A stretch of DNA of 64,000 nucleotides. It comes from an uncultured Lachnospiraceae bacterium. Lineage in GTDB: Bacteria > Bacillota > Clostridia > Lachnospirales > Lachnospiraceae. Position numbers and translations under genes: made by a program. Of the stretch, positions 53,153-62,003 are shown piece after piece (positions within the stretch are counted from its first letter, which is position 1; every line of letters starts with the position of its first letter). The notes under the pieces were generated by a model. That model saw only the letters and a program-made list of their open reading frames with translations, was not told where the DNA came from and did no database searches. Where the stretch lies: the NCBI GenBank assembly GCA_910587765.1, contig CAJUNR010000025.1, forward strand, positions 1 through 64,000, read 5' to 3'.

Positions 53153-54566
53153 GAGCTCCCTCCTTCAAATGGTCATAGATATTGCGGAACGCATCCAGCA
53201 TTCCTTCCCGGCTGTAGTACGCCTCCACCCGTTTTCTGCCGGCCAGCCCCATGCTCGTCATCAGGTCCGGGTTCCGTATGCAGCGCAGGATGGCCTGCGC
53301 CATAGCCTCACTGTCCATCATCGGCACCACCAGTCCGGCAGGGCCGAACCTGTCATCTTCCCGTTCGCCCTCCAGCAAGGCTCTGCAATCGCCTACATTT
53401 GTGGCTACAAAGGGGAGTTCTGCTGCCATCCCCTCCAGAATGGCCAGGGGCTGCCCCTCGCTGATGCTGGAAAGGAGCAGTAAATCCACCTCTGGCAGAT
53501 GCTCCCTGATATTGACCTGTCCCAGGAATTCCACATCCTCCGTCCCCAGCTCCGCCAAAAGTTCCACGCACTCCTGGTAATACACCGGATCTTCCGCACA
53601 GTTCCCCATAATTTTAAGCCCCGCCTCCGGCGCTGCCCGTTTTACGATGTCGAAGGCCAGAAGCATGGTTTTCACATCCTTAATCGGCACCACCCGCAGA
53701 ACCGCCCCCAATGTCACGGAGCCGCTTCCCTTCTTTTTCCGGCAGGAAGCAAAATCCCCGGCATTCACACCGTTTGGTATGATGACAATCTTCTCCGGCG
53801 GGCAGTTCAGCTCAATCTGAAGGGATCGGTTGGTCCCAAACAAAGTAGTCACCACACTTGCCTGCTGGTAGGCGATAAAAGAGAGCTTCTTGAAAAAATC
53901 AATCCACAACCCCTTAAATTCTCCCGCCACCCAATTTGAGCGGATGATGTCTTCCTCCCTCTCCCTCGTATAGATGCCATGTTCCGATAAAAGCAGGGGC
54001 ACACCCTTTATGTAGGAGGCACAGCTTCCCAGAATCCCCGCGTATCCGGCAGAGACGGCATGGTAAATGTCCGCCTTTGGAATTTCCTGCGAGAGGATAT
54101 ACATCAACGGAAAATAGATTCCCCGGAAATTCCAGAGAAAATGGAGGAACACTTTTTTGGAGTTCTGCCTGCGGTATTCCTCCATGCAGACATCAAAGAA
54201 AGATTCACTCATCAAAAGATCGCTCATATGCCGGCGATGGCGTTTGGCGAGATCCAGTACGCCGATCCAGTTGATGGTGTCTGCAGAGCCGCTTAGCAGC
54301 CCTTTCAAGGTTTCTTTTTCTTCCCTGGTCAGCCGGATTTTCTGGCCGCTTTTTCCCCATGCTGCATCTCCGAGGTACAATGTCTGAATTTCTTTGACAT
54401 TTTCCGGTATACGGTACGCATACTCCGGCATTTCCTCCCTTGTGGTTGCAATAGCCCATATCACAAACTCCACATCCTGAAACTGGCTGCACAGCGTCTG
54501 CACCCAACTGGAGACGCCTCCTGGAACATAAGGATAGCTTCCCTCACAGATCAGACATACCCGCAT
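53133..54566 (-). CDS. pelF: PelF, Pel glycosyltransferase (GT4)
   Basis: 477 residues. Family landmarks are VCLICEGSYPYVPGGVSSWV at the start, then SEHGIYTREREEDI, PNGVNAGDF and the GT4 acidic motif SISEGQPLAILEGMAAELPF (E-x7-E). It polymerises UDP-activated hexosamine (Pel in Pseudomonas is GalNAc-rich) in the cytosol. It lies 3 bp after the DUF2194-type gene and overlaps pelG. Confidence 0.93.
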   Translation of the reverse strand: MRVCLICEGSYPYVPGGVSSWVQTLCSQFQDVEFVIWAIATTREEMPEYAYRIPENVKEIQTLYLGDAAWGKSGQKIRLTREEKETLKGLLSGSADTINWIGVLDLAKRHRRHMSDLLMSESFFDVCMEEYRRQNSKKVFLHFLWNFRGIYFPLMYILSQEIPKADIYHAVSAGYAGILGSCASYIKGVPLLLSEHGIYTREREEDIIRSNWVAGEFKGLWIDFFKKLSFIAYQQASVVTTLFGTNRSLQIELNCPPEKIVIIPNGVNAGDFASCRKKKGSGSVTLGAVLRVVPIKDVKTMLLAFDIVKRAAPEAGLKIMGNCAEDPVYYQECVELLAELGTEDVEFLGQVNIREHLPEVDLLLLSSISEGQPLAILEGMAAELPFVATNVGDCRALLEGEREDDRFGPAGLVVPMMDSEAMAQAILRCIRNPDLMTSMGLAGRKRVEAYYSREGMLDAFRNIYDHLKEGAHGRNRI

Positions 54567-54569
54567 ATT

Positions 54570-56273
54570 TTATTCCCCCTCCTCCAGCGTGATCATTCCA
54601 TGGTTTTCCTGGATGCGCAGCAGATAGTATCCGTTTCCCACATCCTGATATGTCAGGCCCTCGGCATCGACAATGCGGCTGTCGGTATGGTAAAAGAATG
54701 CCTGACCCTTTGCGGCGCCGCTGCAATCCAGTTCTATACGGTTGCCGCTCATTATCCAGCCATAGTCCATATCCTGATAGCTCCTCACATCGCCCCCGGT
54801 TTGGGTCAAAGTCCTTCCCTCAAGCCATGGCACACGGTCCAGAACTTCCGATTCAAAAAGGCCGATCTGCTCCTTGCCCATGTCCCAGACAGCGGTACTT
54901 TCATCGCTGGCAACCAACATACCGACATCAAACACATGGGAAACCATGCCATAGGCGCCCAGGACGGAACAGATAGCAAAGAGATTGCCGTCCTCCATGG
55001 AGTTTCCCGTAGTAGCCGCCGGGAATACAGCACGTCCATCCTCCCAGGAAAGCCGCATACTGCCGCTTCCAGGCATCCCCCGGACAGACCAGATTTCCGC
55101 ACCGGGTATATCAAACACTTCCGGGGAAAAATGATCGGTTTCCAGGACCAGCCCCTGAACAGTATAGCCTGGAAAAATCTCAGAGAACCGGTCGATAAAT
55201 TTTTCGTTGAAAATAATGTTCCCATCCTCCGGGCAGTCCACAGCATAGACCAGTTCCCCGTCAAACTGCAGCACGGATTTACCGATGGTCACAAACAGCG
55301 CGTCGTCCACAGCTCGGAAACTCTTATCGGAAGATGCCGCCGCCAGTATGCTGGCAGTATATGGCGTATTCGTGCGAAGGGAAGCCCCTTGAAAAGCGGG
55401 CCACACCACATCCCGCACAAATCCCTCCGCAGAGTAGCCGTACACTTGTCTGCACAGTTTGTCACTGGCAGACGTGACCATGGGGAAATTGTCAAGGAAT
55501 ACGGCCTTCACTCCCAAAACCGGGTAGATAAAATCCGGCAGCAGCGCACTGATGGCTCCGATCAAAAGTCCCATACAGCGGATGTCTGTAAGGAAGGTCC
55601 CGTTAATCAGGCAGATGCTGCCCTCCCGCCATGCGTATGTGTAGAGGATGGGGACAGCGCTTCCCGCATCCCGGATATAGACAGCCGCATCGGCGCTGAC
55701 TTCAATCTTTGCAGAACCGCTGCTTCCGTTATAACAGGTTTGCTCCAGTTGGACGGGCAGCAGAGGCCTTTCAAAAACCAACTCGTGACAATCTTCCCCG
55801 GCAGATTTTTCCCTGATGCCAAACACCGGCCACAGGCGAAGATCGTCGTCCATTTCCGCAAGGCCCGCCGCCAGAATGACCCGGCCTCCTCCGGCAATGA
55901 ACTCCTCAAGCTCTGCCGGGTCCGCATAGCGGCTGATGGAGGAGTCACAGAAAATCACCAGATCCCGTCCTTCTGCCTCACCCACATCAAGGCTGTCATT
56001 CCCAACTACCGTGAGATGGATGTCCCCGCAAAATTGCCGGACATTATTATAAATCTTCCCGTATCGCTCATCTTCGGAATCTCCCAGAATCCAGACTCTG
56101 GGTTTTTCGCCTTCATCCACATATACGGGTTCAATAAATTCCTGTTCCGGGGCGAGACAGCTTTGGAACTGAACGCTCGCCAGTTGGCATTCATATACAT
56201 TGTAAATCAGAAAAATACCGCCCAGGACTGTAACGATCAGGACGATATACAGTAATCGTTTGAATGATAACAT
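54570..56273 (-). CDS. DUF2194-like PelA-type protein of the Pel operon
   Basis: 567 residues with one N-terminal membrane anchor (LLYIVLIVTVLGGIFLIYNV) and a large extracytoplasmic part. RVWILGDSEDERYG and RDLVIFCDSS suggest a flavodoxin-like or GATase-like lobe near the start. The middle (ALFVTIGKSVLQFDGELVYA and following) and GLVLETDHFSP fit a degenerate polysaccharide-deacetylase-like fold. Its position matches the PelA-DA gene of Gram-positive pel clusters. I see no clear canonical deacetylase triad, so enzymatic activity is uncertain. Met at 56273 follows GGAGTGAG and was chosen over one eight codons upstream. Confidence 0.7.
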   Translation of the reverse strand: MLSFKRLLYIVLIVTVLGGIFLIYNVYECQLASVQFQSCLAPEQEFIEPVYVDEGEKPRVWILGDSEDERYGKIYNNVRQFCGDIHLTVVGNDSLDVGEAEGRDLVIFCDSSISRYADPAELEEFIAGGGRVILAAGLAEMDDDLRLWPVFGIREKSAGEDCHELVFERPLLPVQLEQTCYNGSSGSAKIEVSADAAVYIRDAGSAVPILYTYAWREGSICLINGTFLTDIRCMGLLIGAISALLPDFIYPVLGVKAVFLDNFPMVTSASDKLCRQVYGYSAEGFVRDVVWPAFQGASLRTNTPYTASILAAASSDKSFRAVDDALFVTIGKSVLQFDGELVYAVDCPEDGNIIFNEKFIDRFSEIFPGYTVQGLVLETDHFSPEVFDIPGAEIWSVRGMPGSGSMRLSWEDGRAVFPAATTGNSMEDGNLFAICSVLGAYGMVSHVFDVGMLVASDESTAVWDMGKEQIGLFESEVLDRVPWLEGRTLTQTGGDVRSYQDMDYGWIMSGNRIELDCSGAAKGQAFFYHTDSRIVDAEGLTYQDVGNGYYLLRIQENHGMITLEEGE

Positions 56274-56332
56274 GTTCTCACTCCATGTATGAAACACTAA
56301 TCCCGCTACTCTTCAAAGGAGGGTATAGACAG

Positions 56333-57238
56333 TCAGTTGCTGATTGATGCCCCTGCGAGGCGGCTCATCCAATAACGCAGCTGTTCAAGGCCTTTGGGGG
56401 AGAGACGGATTTGCTTGTTTTTACGCAGGTCATCCAGAATACCTTCAAATTTTTGCCGTTCCCCCGTCCGATAGAACATCTTCAGCATATCCTGATAGAC
56501 GGCCTCACTCCGCATCCGATCCGCATATCTCTGCCAGAGAAGCTCCGCATCCGCATACTGACCAAGCTCCACCAGGGAGCCTAAGTATTCCTCGTATTCT
56601 TTCTGGGAAACTTCGATTTCCCCGGTATCAATCTGTTCCTGAACCATGCTGCACAGGCGTTTCCGGTAGGCGCTTTGCTCTTTGGAAGAAAGGACGCCGC
56701 TGGACAGCATCTCCATCAGGGCCTCGCAGGCCGCATGGTATTTCTCCGGGTCGCCGGGTTCCTGTTCATAATCTCTGCGGCACTCCAGCCACCGCGTCTG
56801 TCCCAGACGGTATATCTCCATCTTTGCGGCCGCCACATAATGGGCCGACTCCGAGTCCTCGTCCTGCTCAGCCGCCAGAAGTATCCTGTAATTTTCTTTC
56901 AGATTCTTCTTCAGTTGCCCCAGCAGAAGAGCCCTTTTTTCCGTGTTCCCGCTGACGGCCATGGCATCCTCCACGGGCACCACGTTCAGCGCCTCGCGCA
57001 CATCGGGATGTTCCGGCTGCCGGTCAATCTTGAAAGCATGTGTCAGGACGGCTTCCCGGTCAACTCCTGCTTTTTCCAAAAACGCCCGGAGCAGTCCCGG
57101 GAGAAAATAGATGATAAATCCAAGCCCCGGCAGAAAGATGAAGAAGGACGCCATTCCCATATCTTCACGATGGATTCCCCTTATGACAGCGTACAGCACT
57201 GCGAAAATAAAATTCACAGCTAAAAACCAAATCAACAT
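56333..57238 (-). CDS. pelE: PelE-like membrane-anchored helical-repeat protein
   Basis: 301 residues: two transmembrane helices at the N terminus (LIWFLAVNFIFAVLYAVI and ASFFIFLPGLGFIIYFLPGL), then a soluble all-helical part of TPR-like repeats (about 75-300). This layout is that of PelE, the scaffold linking PelD to PelF and PelG. It follows pelD by 30 bp and precedes the DUF2194-like gene by 59 bp. GAGGGAA stands before the ATG. Confidence 0.78.
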   Translation of the reverse strand: MLIWFLAVNFIFAVLYAVIRGIHREDMGMASFFIFLPGLGFIIYFLPGLLRAFLEKAGVDREAVLTHAFKIDRQPEHPDVREALNVVPVEDAMAVSGNTEKRALLLGQLKKNLKENYRILLAAEQDEDSESAHYVAAAKMEIYRLGQTRWLECRRDYEQEPGDPEKYHAACEALMEMLSSGVLSSKEQSAYRKRLCSMVQEQIDTGEIEVSQKEYEEYLGSLVELGQYADAELLWQRYADRMRSEAVYQDMLKMFYRTGERQKFEGILDDLRKNKQIRLSPKGLEQLRYWMSRLAGASISN

Positions 57239-57268
57239 AATCGTTCCCTCGCTTTCCGCTCGTGGGAT

Positions 57269-59410
57269 TCAGACCGTTACCAGTACGCCTGATACCGCCG
57301 CCGGTTCGTCCAGAATCAAACGGGCCTCCAGGCCACAGGTCAAGAGTCGTTTCTGTAAATGCTCCAGGTTTTCAGAACCGGTATTGTTCAGCAGAGCATA
57401 GAGTTTCCCATTCTCATCGGTTCCCAGACAATCCGTCACGCGGAGTGTCTGGCCGGCCGCTTCAGCGGCCTTTGCTATTGAGCCGGAATATACAAGTTCC
57501 GCCACGCAGTATTTTGCAATACACTTTTCCGCTTTCTCCCTTGCTAAAAGGACCCGTTTGCGGAATGCTTCCGGCTTCAGAATGTCTGTGCCTTTTATAT
57601 ACCGTTCCTCCCTGGACAGCTCCTCATATTGCAGAGCCTTCTCCATGGCATCCCGCAACAACAGGGACATGGTTTTCAGCAGGTTGATATGGTACAGTGT
57701 TTCGCACTCGTAAGGCAGCGTTTTAATGAGAAGCACCGCCTGGGGAACATCATGGCAGATAATGGGCAGAACGACCGCAGGTTCCCCGCTTCCAAATTCT
57801 CCCTGATAAAGCTCCCCCTTTATTACTGCATCATAAATCCGGGGAGAGCCGGAGAGATTCCATGTCTTTCCGTCCATTGCGGAATTGTCTGAAAGCGCAC
57901 CCACCAGCCGGAGCCAGGGGCTTCCCGCCTGTCCCTGGTAGACGGCCACCGTATCTGTTCGGATCAGTTCGGAGATAACCTCCATGGTCTCCATGAGGAT
58001 GCGGTCCGGCTCCTGGACCATCAGGCGGCTGACCAGACTGTACAGCTTTGGAAAGCCGGATTTGGATGTTAACAGGCGTTCCTCGTACTCATTTTTGATG
58101 AGTACATTTTCCTCGTTGACAGCCTTTAAATCCTCATACTCCTCCTTTAACATTTCCAAATCCATGCGGACGCTGCGGTTTTCCTCCCTGAGCATATTGG
58201 CGGTGTAGCTGACCACGAGACCCAGAAGAACAAATTCCATGACCGACAGCACACTGTCCGCATAGGAATAGAATGTGTTCAGCTCCAGAACACTCAGGTT
58301 CTGTCCATACAGATACGCGGCGCTGGCAAGAATCGCCGCCATAGCGCTTTGATAAATATTATACGATACAGAGACCAGGATGACATAGATCATCAGCCAG
58401 TCAATCTGCGAAAAAAGGCTGTGGGAACTGCAAAGATGACTCAATGCAAAAAACACCGCAAAAAGCAAAAGGTTCTCTACCAACTGACGAATTACCGTTG
58501 GAATGATCCTCTTTTTCTTATCCCTGCCCTCTGCCGGAGTCCGTTCATAGGTAATCTCGCCTCCCAGCATCTGTTCTTCCAGGTTTCGGAAATCGCTCCA
58601 TCCCAGTTCCTGCCTGATCCGGCTGCTGTCCGCTATGGTAACGCAGCCGGGATCTTCCCACCGGACATCCTGCTCCTGAATCTTCTCCTGTTGGCAGGTC
58701 AGCTGGTACAGGCGTTTCGCGGAAATCTGGCGGCTGCCGCAGACATTATAAATGTGGTGCGTCCCCGCATCCATCACCCGCTTAATGGCGTCCACAAAGT
58801 CAGAAACATGGAGCGGCTGGAACTCATCGGCCGGCATACAGCACTTCGCTTGTACTGCGGCAGAAAAACTCCGGCTCAGAAAATCGCCTTCGCCCTCTTT
58901 GGGCCGGTTTGTATAAAGCTGCGACGCCCGAAGGATTACTGCGTTTATACCACGTTGTTTCCGGTAAATATCCAGAAGTCCCTCCTCCCGGATAAACCGG
59001 ATTCCCCGTTCGCCAATGGCAGCAGGCTCTGTGGATTCATTGGCCTTTTCCCCGGTATCCCCATACACTTCTGTGGATGAGAGCAGGATAAACTTTGCCT
59101 GCGGGAATGCGGCGGCTGTCCGCAGCGACCGGGCCAGCAGGGTCACATCTTCATCCGCTTCCTCCGCATATGCGCTGCTTATGTAATGGTTTCCGGCAAA
59201 TATCACGAGGTCCGGCGAGATGGAGTGCAGGAGTTTCCCGAAACTTTCGTCCTTACGGGGAATGCGGTAAAAGCGGTGCAGGGAGATACCCTTCGGCTTT
59301 TGCAAAAACGCCTTGTCTGACAGGATATAAACATCATTCCCTTCCTGCACCATCCGTTCGGCCAGTTTTTCGGCCAGTCCATCGCTCCTTCCAATGTAAA
59401 CAACTTTCAT
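57269..59410 (-). CDS. pelD: PelD c-di-GMP receptor with N-terminal SDR epimerase-like fusion
   Basis: 713 residues. Residues 1-290 resemble NAD-dependent sugar epimerases (VVYIGRSDG, FILLSSTEVYGD at 108-119, VILRASQLY, QPLHVSDFVDAIKRVM). The usual Gly-x2-Gly-x2-Gly is weak and no Y-x3-K is seen. Four transmembrane helices (about 305-405), a coiled coil (405-445), a GAF domain (about 460-595) and a degenerate GGDEF domain follow. The RxxD inhibitory-site motif is kept as RVTD (657-660), while GGDEF reads as TDENG-type residues. In Pseudomonas, PelD binds c-di-GMP through RxxD to activate synthesis. The start at 59410 follows GAGGAGAG. Confidence 0.85.
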   Translation of the reverse strand: MKVVYIGRSDGLAEKLAERMVQEGNDVYILSDKAFLQKPKGISLHRFYRIPRKDESFGKLLHSISPDLVIFAGNHYISSAYAEEADEDVTLLARSLRTAAAFPQAKFILLSSTEVYGDTGEKANESTEPAAIGERGIRFIREEGLLDIYRKQRGINAVILRASQLYTNRPKEGEGDFLSRSFSAAVQAKCCMPADEFQPLHVSDFVDAIKRVMDAGTHHIYNVCGSRQISAKRLYQLTCQQEKIQEQDVRWEDPGCVTIADSSRIRQELGWSDFRNLEEQMLGGEITYERTPAEGRDKKKRIIPTVIRQLVENLLLFAVFFALSHLCSSHSLFSQIDWLMIYVILVSVSYNIYQSAMAAILASAAYLYGQNLSVLELNTFYSYADSVLSVMEFVLLGLVVSYTANMLREENRSVRMDLEMLKEEYEDLKAVNEENVLIKNEYEERLLTSKSGFPKLYSLVSRLMVQEPDRILMETMEVISELIRTDTVAVYQGQAGSPWLRLVGALSDNSAMDGKTWNLSGSPRIYDAVIKGELYQGEFGSGEPAVVLPIICHDVPQAVLLIKTLPYECETLYHINLLKTMSLLLRDAMEKALQYEELSREERYIKGTDILKPEAFRKRVLLAREKAEKCIAKYCVAELVYSGSIAKAAEAAGQTLRVTDCLGTDENGKLYALLNNTGSENLEHLQKRLLTCGLEARLILDEPAAVSGVLVTV

Positions 59411-59435
59411 AAAGATTCTCTCCTCTTGATTACCT

Positions 59436-59462
59436 GGTGGCCGCTGAAAGAACTCGGCCACC
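59436..59462. promoter_or_regulatory. Hairpin just upstream of pelD
   Basis: GGTGGCCG (59436-59443) pairs perfectly with CGGCCACC (59455-59462), loop 11 nt. On the plus strand it is followed by GTTTTT, so it looks like a terminator for antisense transcription. On the pel strand it sits about 25 nt before the pelD start and could shape the leader. No convincing pel-strand promoter is visible in 59463-59573. Confidence 0.5.
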
Positions 59463-59573
59463 GTTTTTACTGTTGATCCTTTGTGTATGGTTTGTTCAGA
59501 CTGAAGCTAACTGCAAGAGTGCTTTCTTAAAACAAACAAGGATTACTTCAGGTAGTGTTCTCTTGCTTGCCGT

Positions 59574-60500
59574 TTACTGCTCTTTCAGTTTTGTGTTTCC
59601 GTTCTTTGAATGGTTTGCGTAATACCATTCAAGAAATTCATCATGCAACTCCTCGCCACGCTTGCGGGCAAGAATTGCGTCTTTTTTGTCTGCATAGGAA
59701 CCCAGATAGTATGTCTTTCCCTTAAAAGTAATCTGTGCGACCCACTTGCCGTTCCTTCGGTTCAGGTAAACGCCAGTATGTCCACTGGTGTTACTGGCAA
59801 TCAATCGGTTTTTCGTCCTTTTTAAAATAGTCACCGATGTTCCGTCAATCAGTTTTAAATTTTCCCGATAGATTTCCGACTGGAGACAGCCACAGCTCTT
59901 GGTCTTTTCAGATTGAAGCAATGTCTGTCCCACAATAGTCTCATTTCCACAATCGCATACACATTTCCAGCGGTGCATCCCATCTCGTTTCCCCGCATAT
60001 GATGTCACGGTCAAGCGTCCAAAGCGTTTTCCGATGTAGTTCTTCCTTTCGGGATGGCTGAGACAACCACAGCTTTTCCGGTATCCAGCAGTCAGTTGAT
60101 GGAGCGGGGTATGAACTTTGCCGCCGCAATCACAACGACACAGCCAGACCGCACTGCCCCGTATGACTTGACCATCCGGTTCTATGGCAGTCAGTTTGCC
60201 AAAACGCATACCGGTAATATCCCGTTGCCCTGGTTTGACCCTGGATACACAGCCGCAGTCTGTTACGGTCTGCCTTTGCAGACAGCGGGTGTCCAACGTG
60301 ATTTCGCTACCGCAGTCACACCGGCACAGCCAAACAGTGTAGCCGCCTTTTCGTTTTTTCGTAGGGGCAACTATGGTCAGCCTGCCAATGCGGCAGTCCA
60401 CACCTATCGGTAATAGAAAATCTTTTGGTTGTCGTGATGAATTTTTTCCTGTCAATCTGATAAGCACTCCTCGGTATTGAAAATGAAAGCAGCCGCACAT
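59574..60500 (-). CDS. AP2-domain protein with three zinc-knuckle-like repeats
   Basis: 308 residues. Three repeats of about 60 residues each share G-x-RFGRLTV-like starts, a CxCDCG knuckle (CRCDCGSE, CRCDCGGK, CVCDCGNE) and a closing CGC. The C-terminal 65 residues are an AP2/integrase-type DNA-binding domain (SGHTGVYLNRRNGKWVAQI). Such proteins occur with mobile elements. Here the gene lies between a tyrosine recombinase and the pel operon, in pel direction. The first ATG has no ribosome site; a TTG 45 bp later follows GAGGAG, so the true start may be about 60455. A role as pel regulator or inversion cofactor is an inference. Confidence 0.7.
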   Translation of the reverse strand: MCGCFHFQYRGVLIRLTGKNSSRQPKDFLLPIGVDCRIGRLTIVAPTKKRKGGYTVWLCRCDCGSEITLDTRCLQRQTVTDCGCVSRVKPGQRDITGMRFGKLTAIEPDGQVIRGSAVWLCRCDCGGKVHTPLHQLTAGYRKSCGCLSHPERKNYIGKRFGRLTVTSYAGKRDGMHRWKCVCDCGNETIVGQTLLQSEKTKSCGCLQSEIYRENLKLIDGTSVTILKRTKNRLIASNTSGHTGVYLNRRNGKWVAQITFKGKTYYLGSYADKKDAILARKRGEELHDEFLEWYYANHSKNGNTKLKEQ

Positions 60501-60530
60501 ATAGTTTAAGTTGTTATGGTTTTCGGCATC

Positions 60531-60556
60531 TTCGCAGAATAGCCAAATCTGCGAAA
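60531..60556. repeat. Left inverted repeat of the putative invertible segment
   Basis: Dyad TTCGCAG (60531-60537), 11-bp spacer AATAGCCAAAT, CTGCGAA (60549-60555). Bases 60535-60556 are the exact reverse complement of 62004-62025. This layout is like a tyrosine recombinase core site. It starts 31 bp upstream of the AP2 gene. GGTTTTCGGC, which also occurs near the right repeat, lies at 60519-60528. Confidence 0.8.
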
Positions 60557-60589
60557 ATCTTTCGTTTTCTTTGCAATACTGTCATTTTC

Positions 60590-61756
60590 TCAGGCTGCCC
60601 GACCACAAATCTGACCATAAAAATCTGAAAGCGTCCCAATCTGTTTTCTTTTGGAATCCATAGTCGGATGGACATAGAGGTTCAAGGTTATCCTCACATC
60701 GGAATGGCCCAGAAGCTCGCTCAATGCTTTCACATCCATGTTATTTTCCATGCAGTTTGTAGCAAATGTATGGCGAAGGGTATGAAAAGATCTGCCCTTG
60801 ATCCCGGCCTCCTTTAATATCTTTTTAAAATGGTATTGCATGGTCCTGGGCTCCAGCGGCTTCTTCCCGCCGAACACATACGGCTGCTTTCCTTTCAGTT
60901 CGGAAAGAATCTCCAAAAGCTCCGATGTCAGAGGGATTGTCCTATGAGAGCTTTCGCTTTTGGGAGTGGTTTCCAACAGTATGGTTTTCGTCAGACGGCC
61001 CGGAGCGGCAATGCGTTGTACTGTCCGGTTTACCGTCAGGGTCTTGCCCTCAAAGTCGATGTCCGTCCACTGGAGCGCGCACAGTTCCCCAAGCCGTAGC
61101 CCGGTGTAAAGGCATAACAGCACCGCAGCTTTGAATTTATCCATCTGTCTATAGATGCAGTCAAGGAGCAAGGCCTGCTCTGCCCTGGAAAATGTCACTG
61201 CAGATTTCTTCGCTTTGGCAGCCGGACGCTCCAGCAGTTGGATTCCGGCCTGATAATGCCGGTTTGCGAAGGTAAGAATTTGGTTGGCAACGCAGATGAC
61301 GCTTTTTTGTAAACTTTCCGACAGTCCCGCCCTGGATAAGTGGTCAAAAATCTTTTCCTGCAATTCTTGGGTTACGCCAGAGGAAAGCCGGTACAGGCCA
61401 ATGACATCGGCAAGATGCGTCCTATAAATGGCGTCGTATTTTATGTAGGTAGAGTATTTCCGCCTACGGTTAACCTCTAAGAGCCATTCGCCGCCAACTT
61501 GTGAGAACAGGACCTTGTCGCCATTTCCGTCTGTGCTTTTCTCGCTGCCGCTTTCGGCTTCCATCGCTGTTTTTTTCTCCATACCCTGGCAGGCAAGGCT
61601 GAATCTTGCATTGGAAAGTTTTTCTTTTGCTTCCTCATAATTTCTGCCATACACAGAACGGTATATGTATTCCCCTCTGTTCTCATCAAATACCTTGTAA
61701 CGTCCTTCCCATCTGCCGTCTATCCTCTTCCTGATGTTTTCTCCATGCCTTGCCAT
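60590..61756 (-). CDS. Tyrosine recombinase (phage-type integrase)
   Basis: 388 residues. An N-terminal arm-binding-like domain (MARHGENIRKRIDGRWEGRY) precedes a SAM-like core-binding domain (about 85-180). The catalytic domain has GLRLGELCALQWTDID (first Arg), SFHTLRHTFATNCME (HxxR), LGHSDVRITLNLYVHPT (His and Tyr). It lies entirely between the inverted repeats at 60531 and 62004, about 35 bp and 250 bp from them. AAAGGAGGAG precedes the ATG. No other mobile-element genes (excisionase, relaxase) accompany it, which fits a dedicated invertase better than a whole element. Confidence 0.92.
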   Translation of the reverse strand: MARHGENIRKRIDGRWEGRYKVFDENRGEYIYRSVYGRNYEEAKEKLSNARFSLACQGMEKKTAMEAESGSEKSTDGNGDKVLFSQVGGEWLLEVNRRRKYSTYIKYDAIYRTHLADVIGLYRLSSGVTQELQEKIFDHLSRAGLSESLQKSVICVANQILTFANRHYQAGIQLLERPAAKAKKSAVTFSRAEQALLLDCIYRQMDKFKAAVLLCLYTGLRLGELCALQWTDIDFEGKTLTVNRTVQRIAAPGRLTKTILLETTPKSESSHRTIPLTSELLEILSELKGKQPYVFGGKKPLEPRTMQYHFKKILKEAGIKGRSFHTLRHTFATNCMENNMDVKALSELLGHSDVRITLNLYVHPTMDSKRKQIGTLSDFYGQICGRAA

Positions 61757-61930
61757 CTTTTTCTCCTCCTTTTTTGTGTCTGTATTTTGTCGAGATTTTT
61801 ACCATGAATCTGACCACAAAACTGATCGTTACCCATTCGCATTTACGCCTAAAACCACCAGAGACATCATAGTTATCCGAAGTGAGTGGGCAAAAGCAAC
61901 CAGATTTCACAAGAATTTCACGGCAGGGTA

Positions 61931-61959
61931 TTGCAATTTCCCTTCAAACTGAATACAAT
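61931..61959 (+). promoter_or_regulatory. Outward promoter inside the invertible segment
   Basis: TTGCAA (61931-61936), 17-bp spacer, TACAAT (61954-61959), 45 bp before the right inverted repeat. No gene lies in front of it in the present orientation until the IS630 remnant, and a terminator-like hairpin intervenes. Confidence 0.6.
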
Positions 61960-62003
61960 ATAAGAAATAATGTGCGAAGAGCGGTTTTCGGCTATCGTGT
62001 GGA

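Noticed and set aside
54600..56255. Plus-strand 551-codon frame opposite the DUF2194-like pel gene
   Set aside because: No ribosome site and no motifs. The minus-strand gene is part of a tight operon with a membrane anchor and good start.
60590..61756. The integrase as the end of an integrative conjugative element
   Set aside because: There are no relaxase, excisionase or mobilisation genes in view, and the flanking repeats are inverted, not direct.
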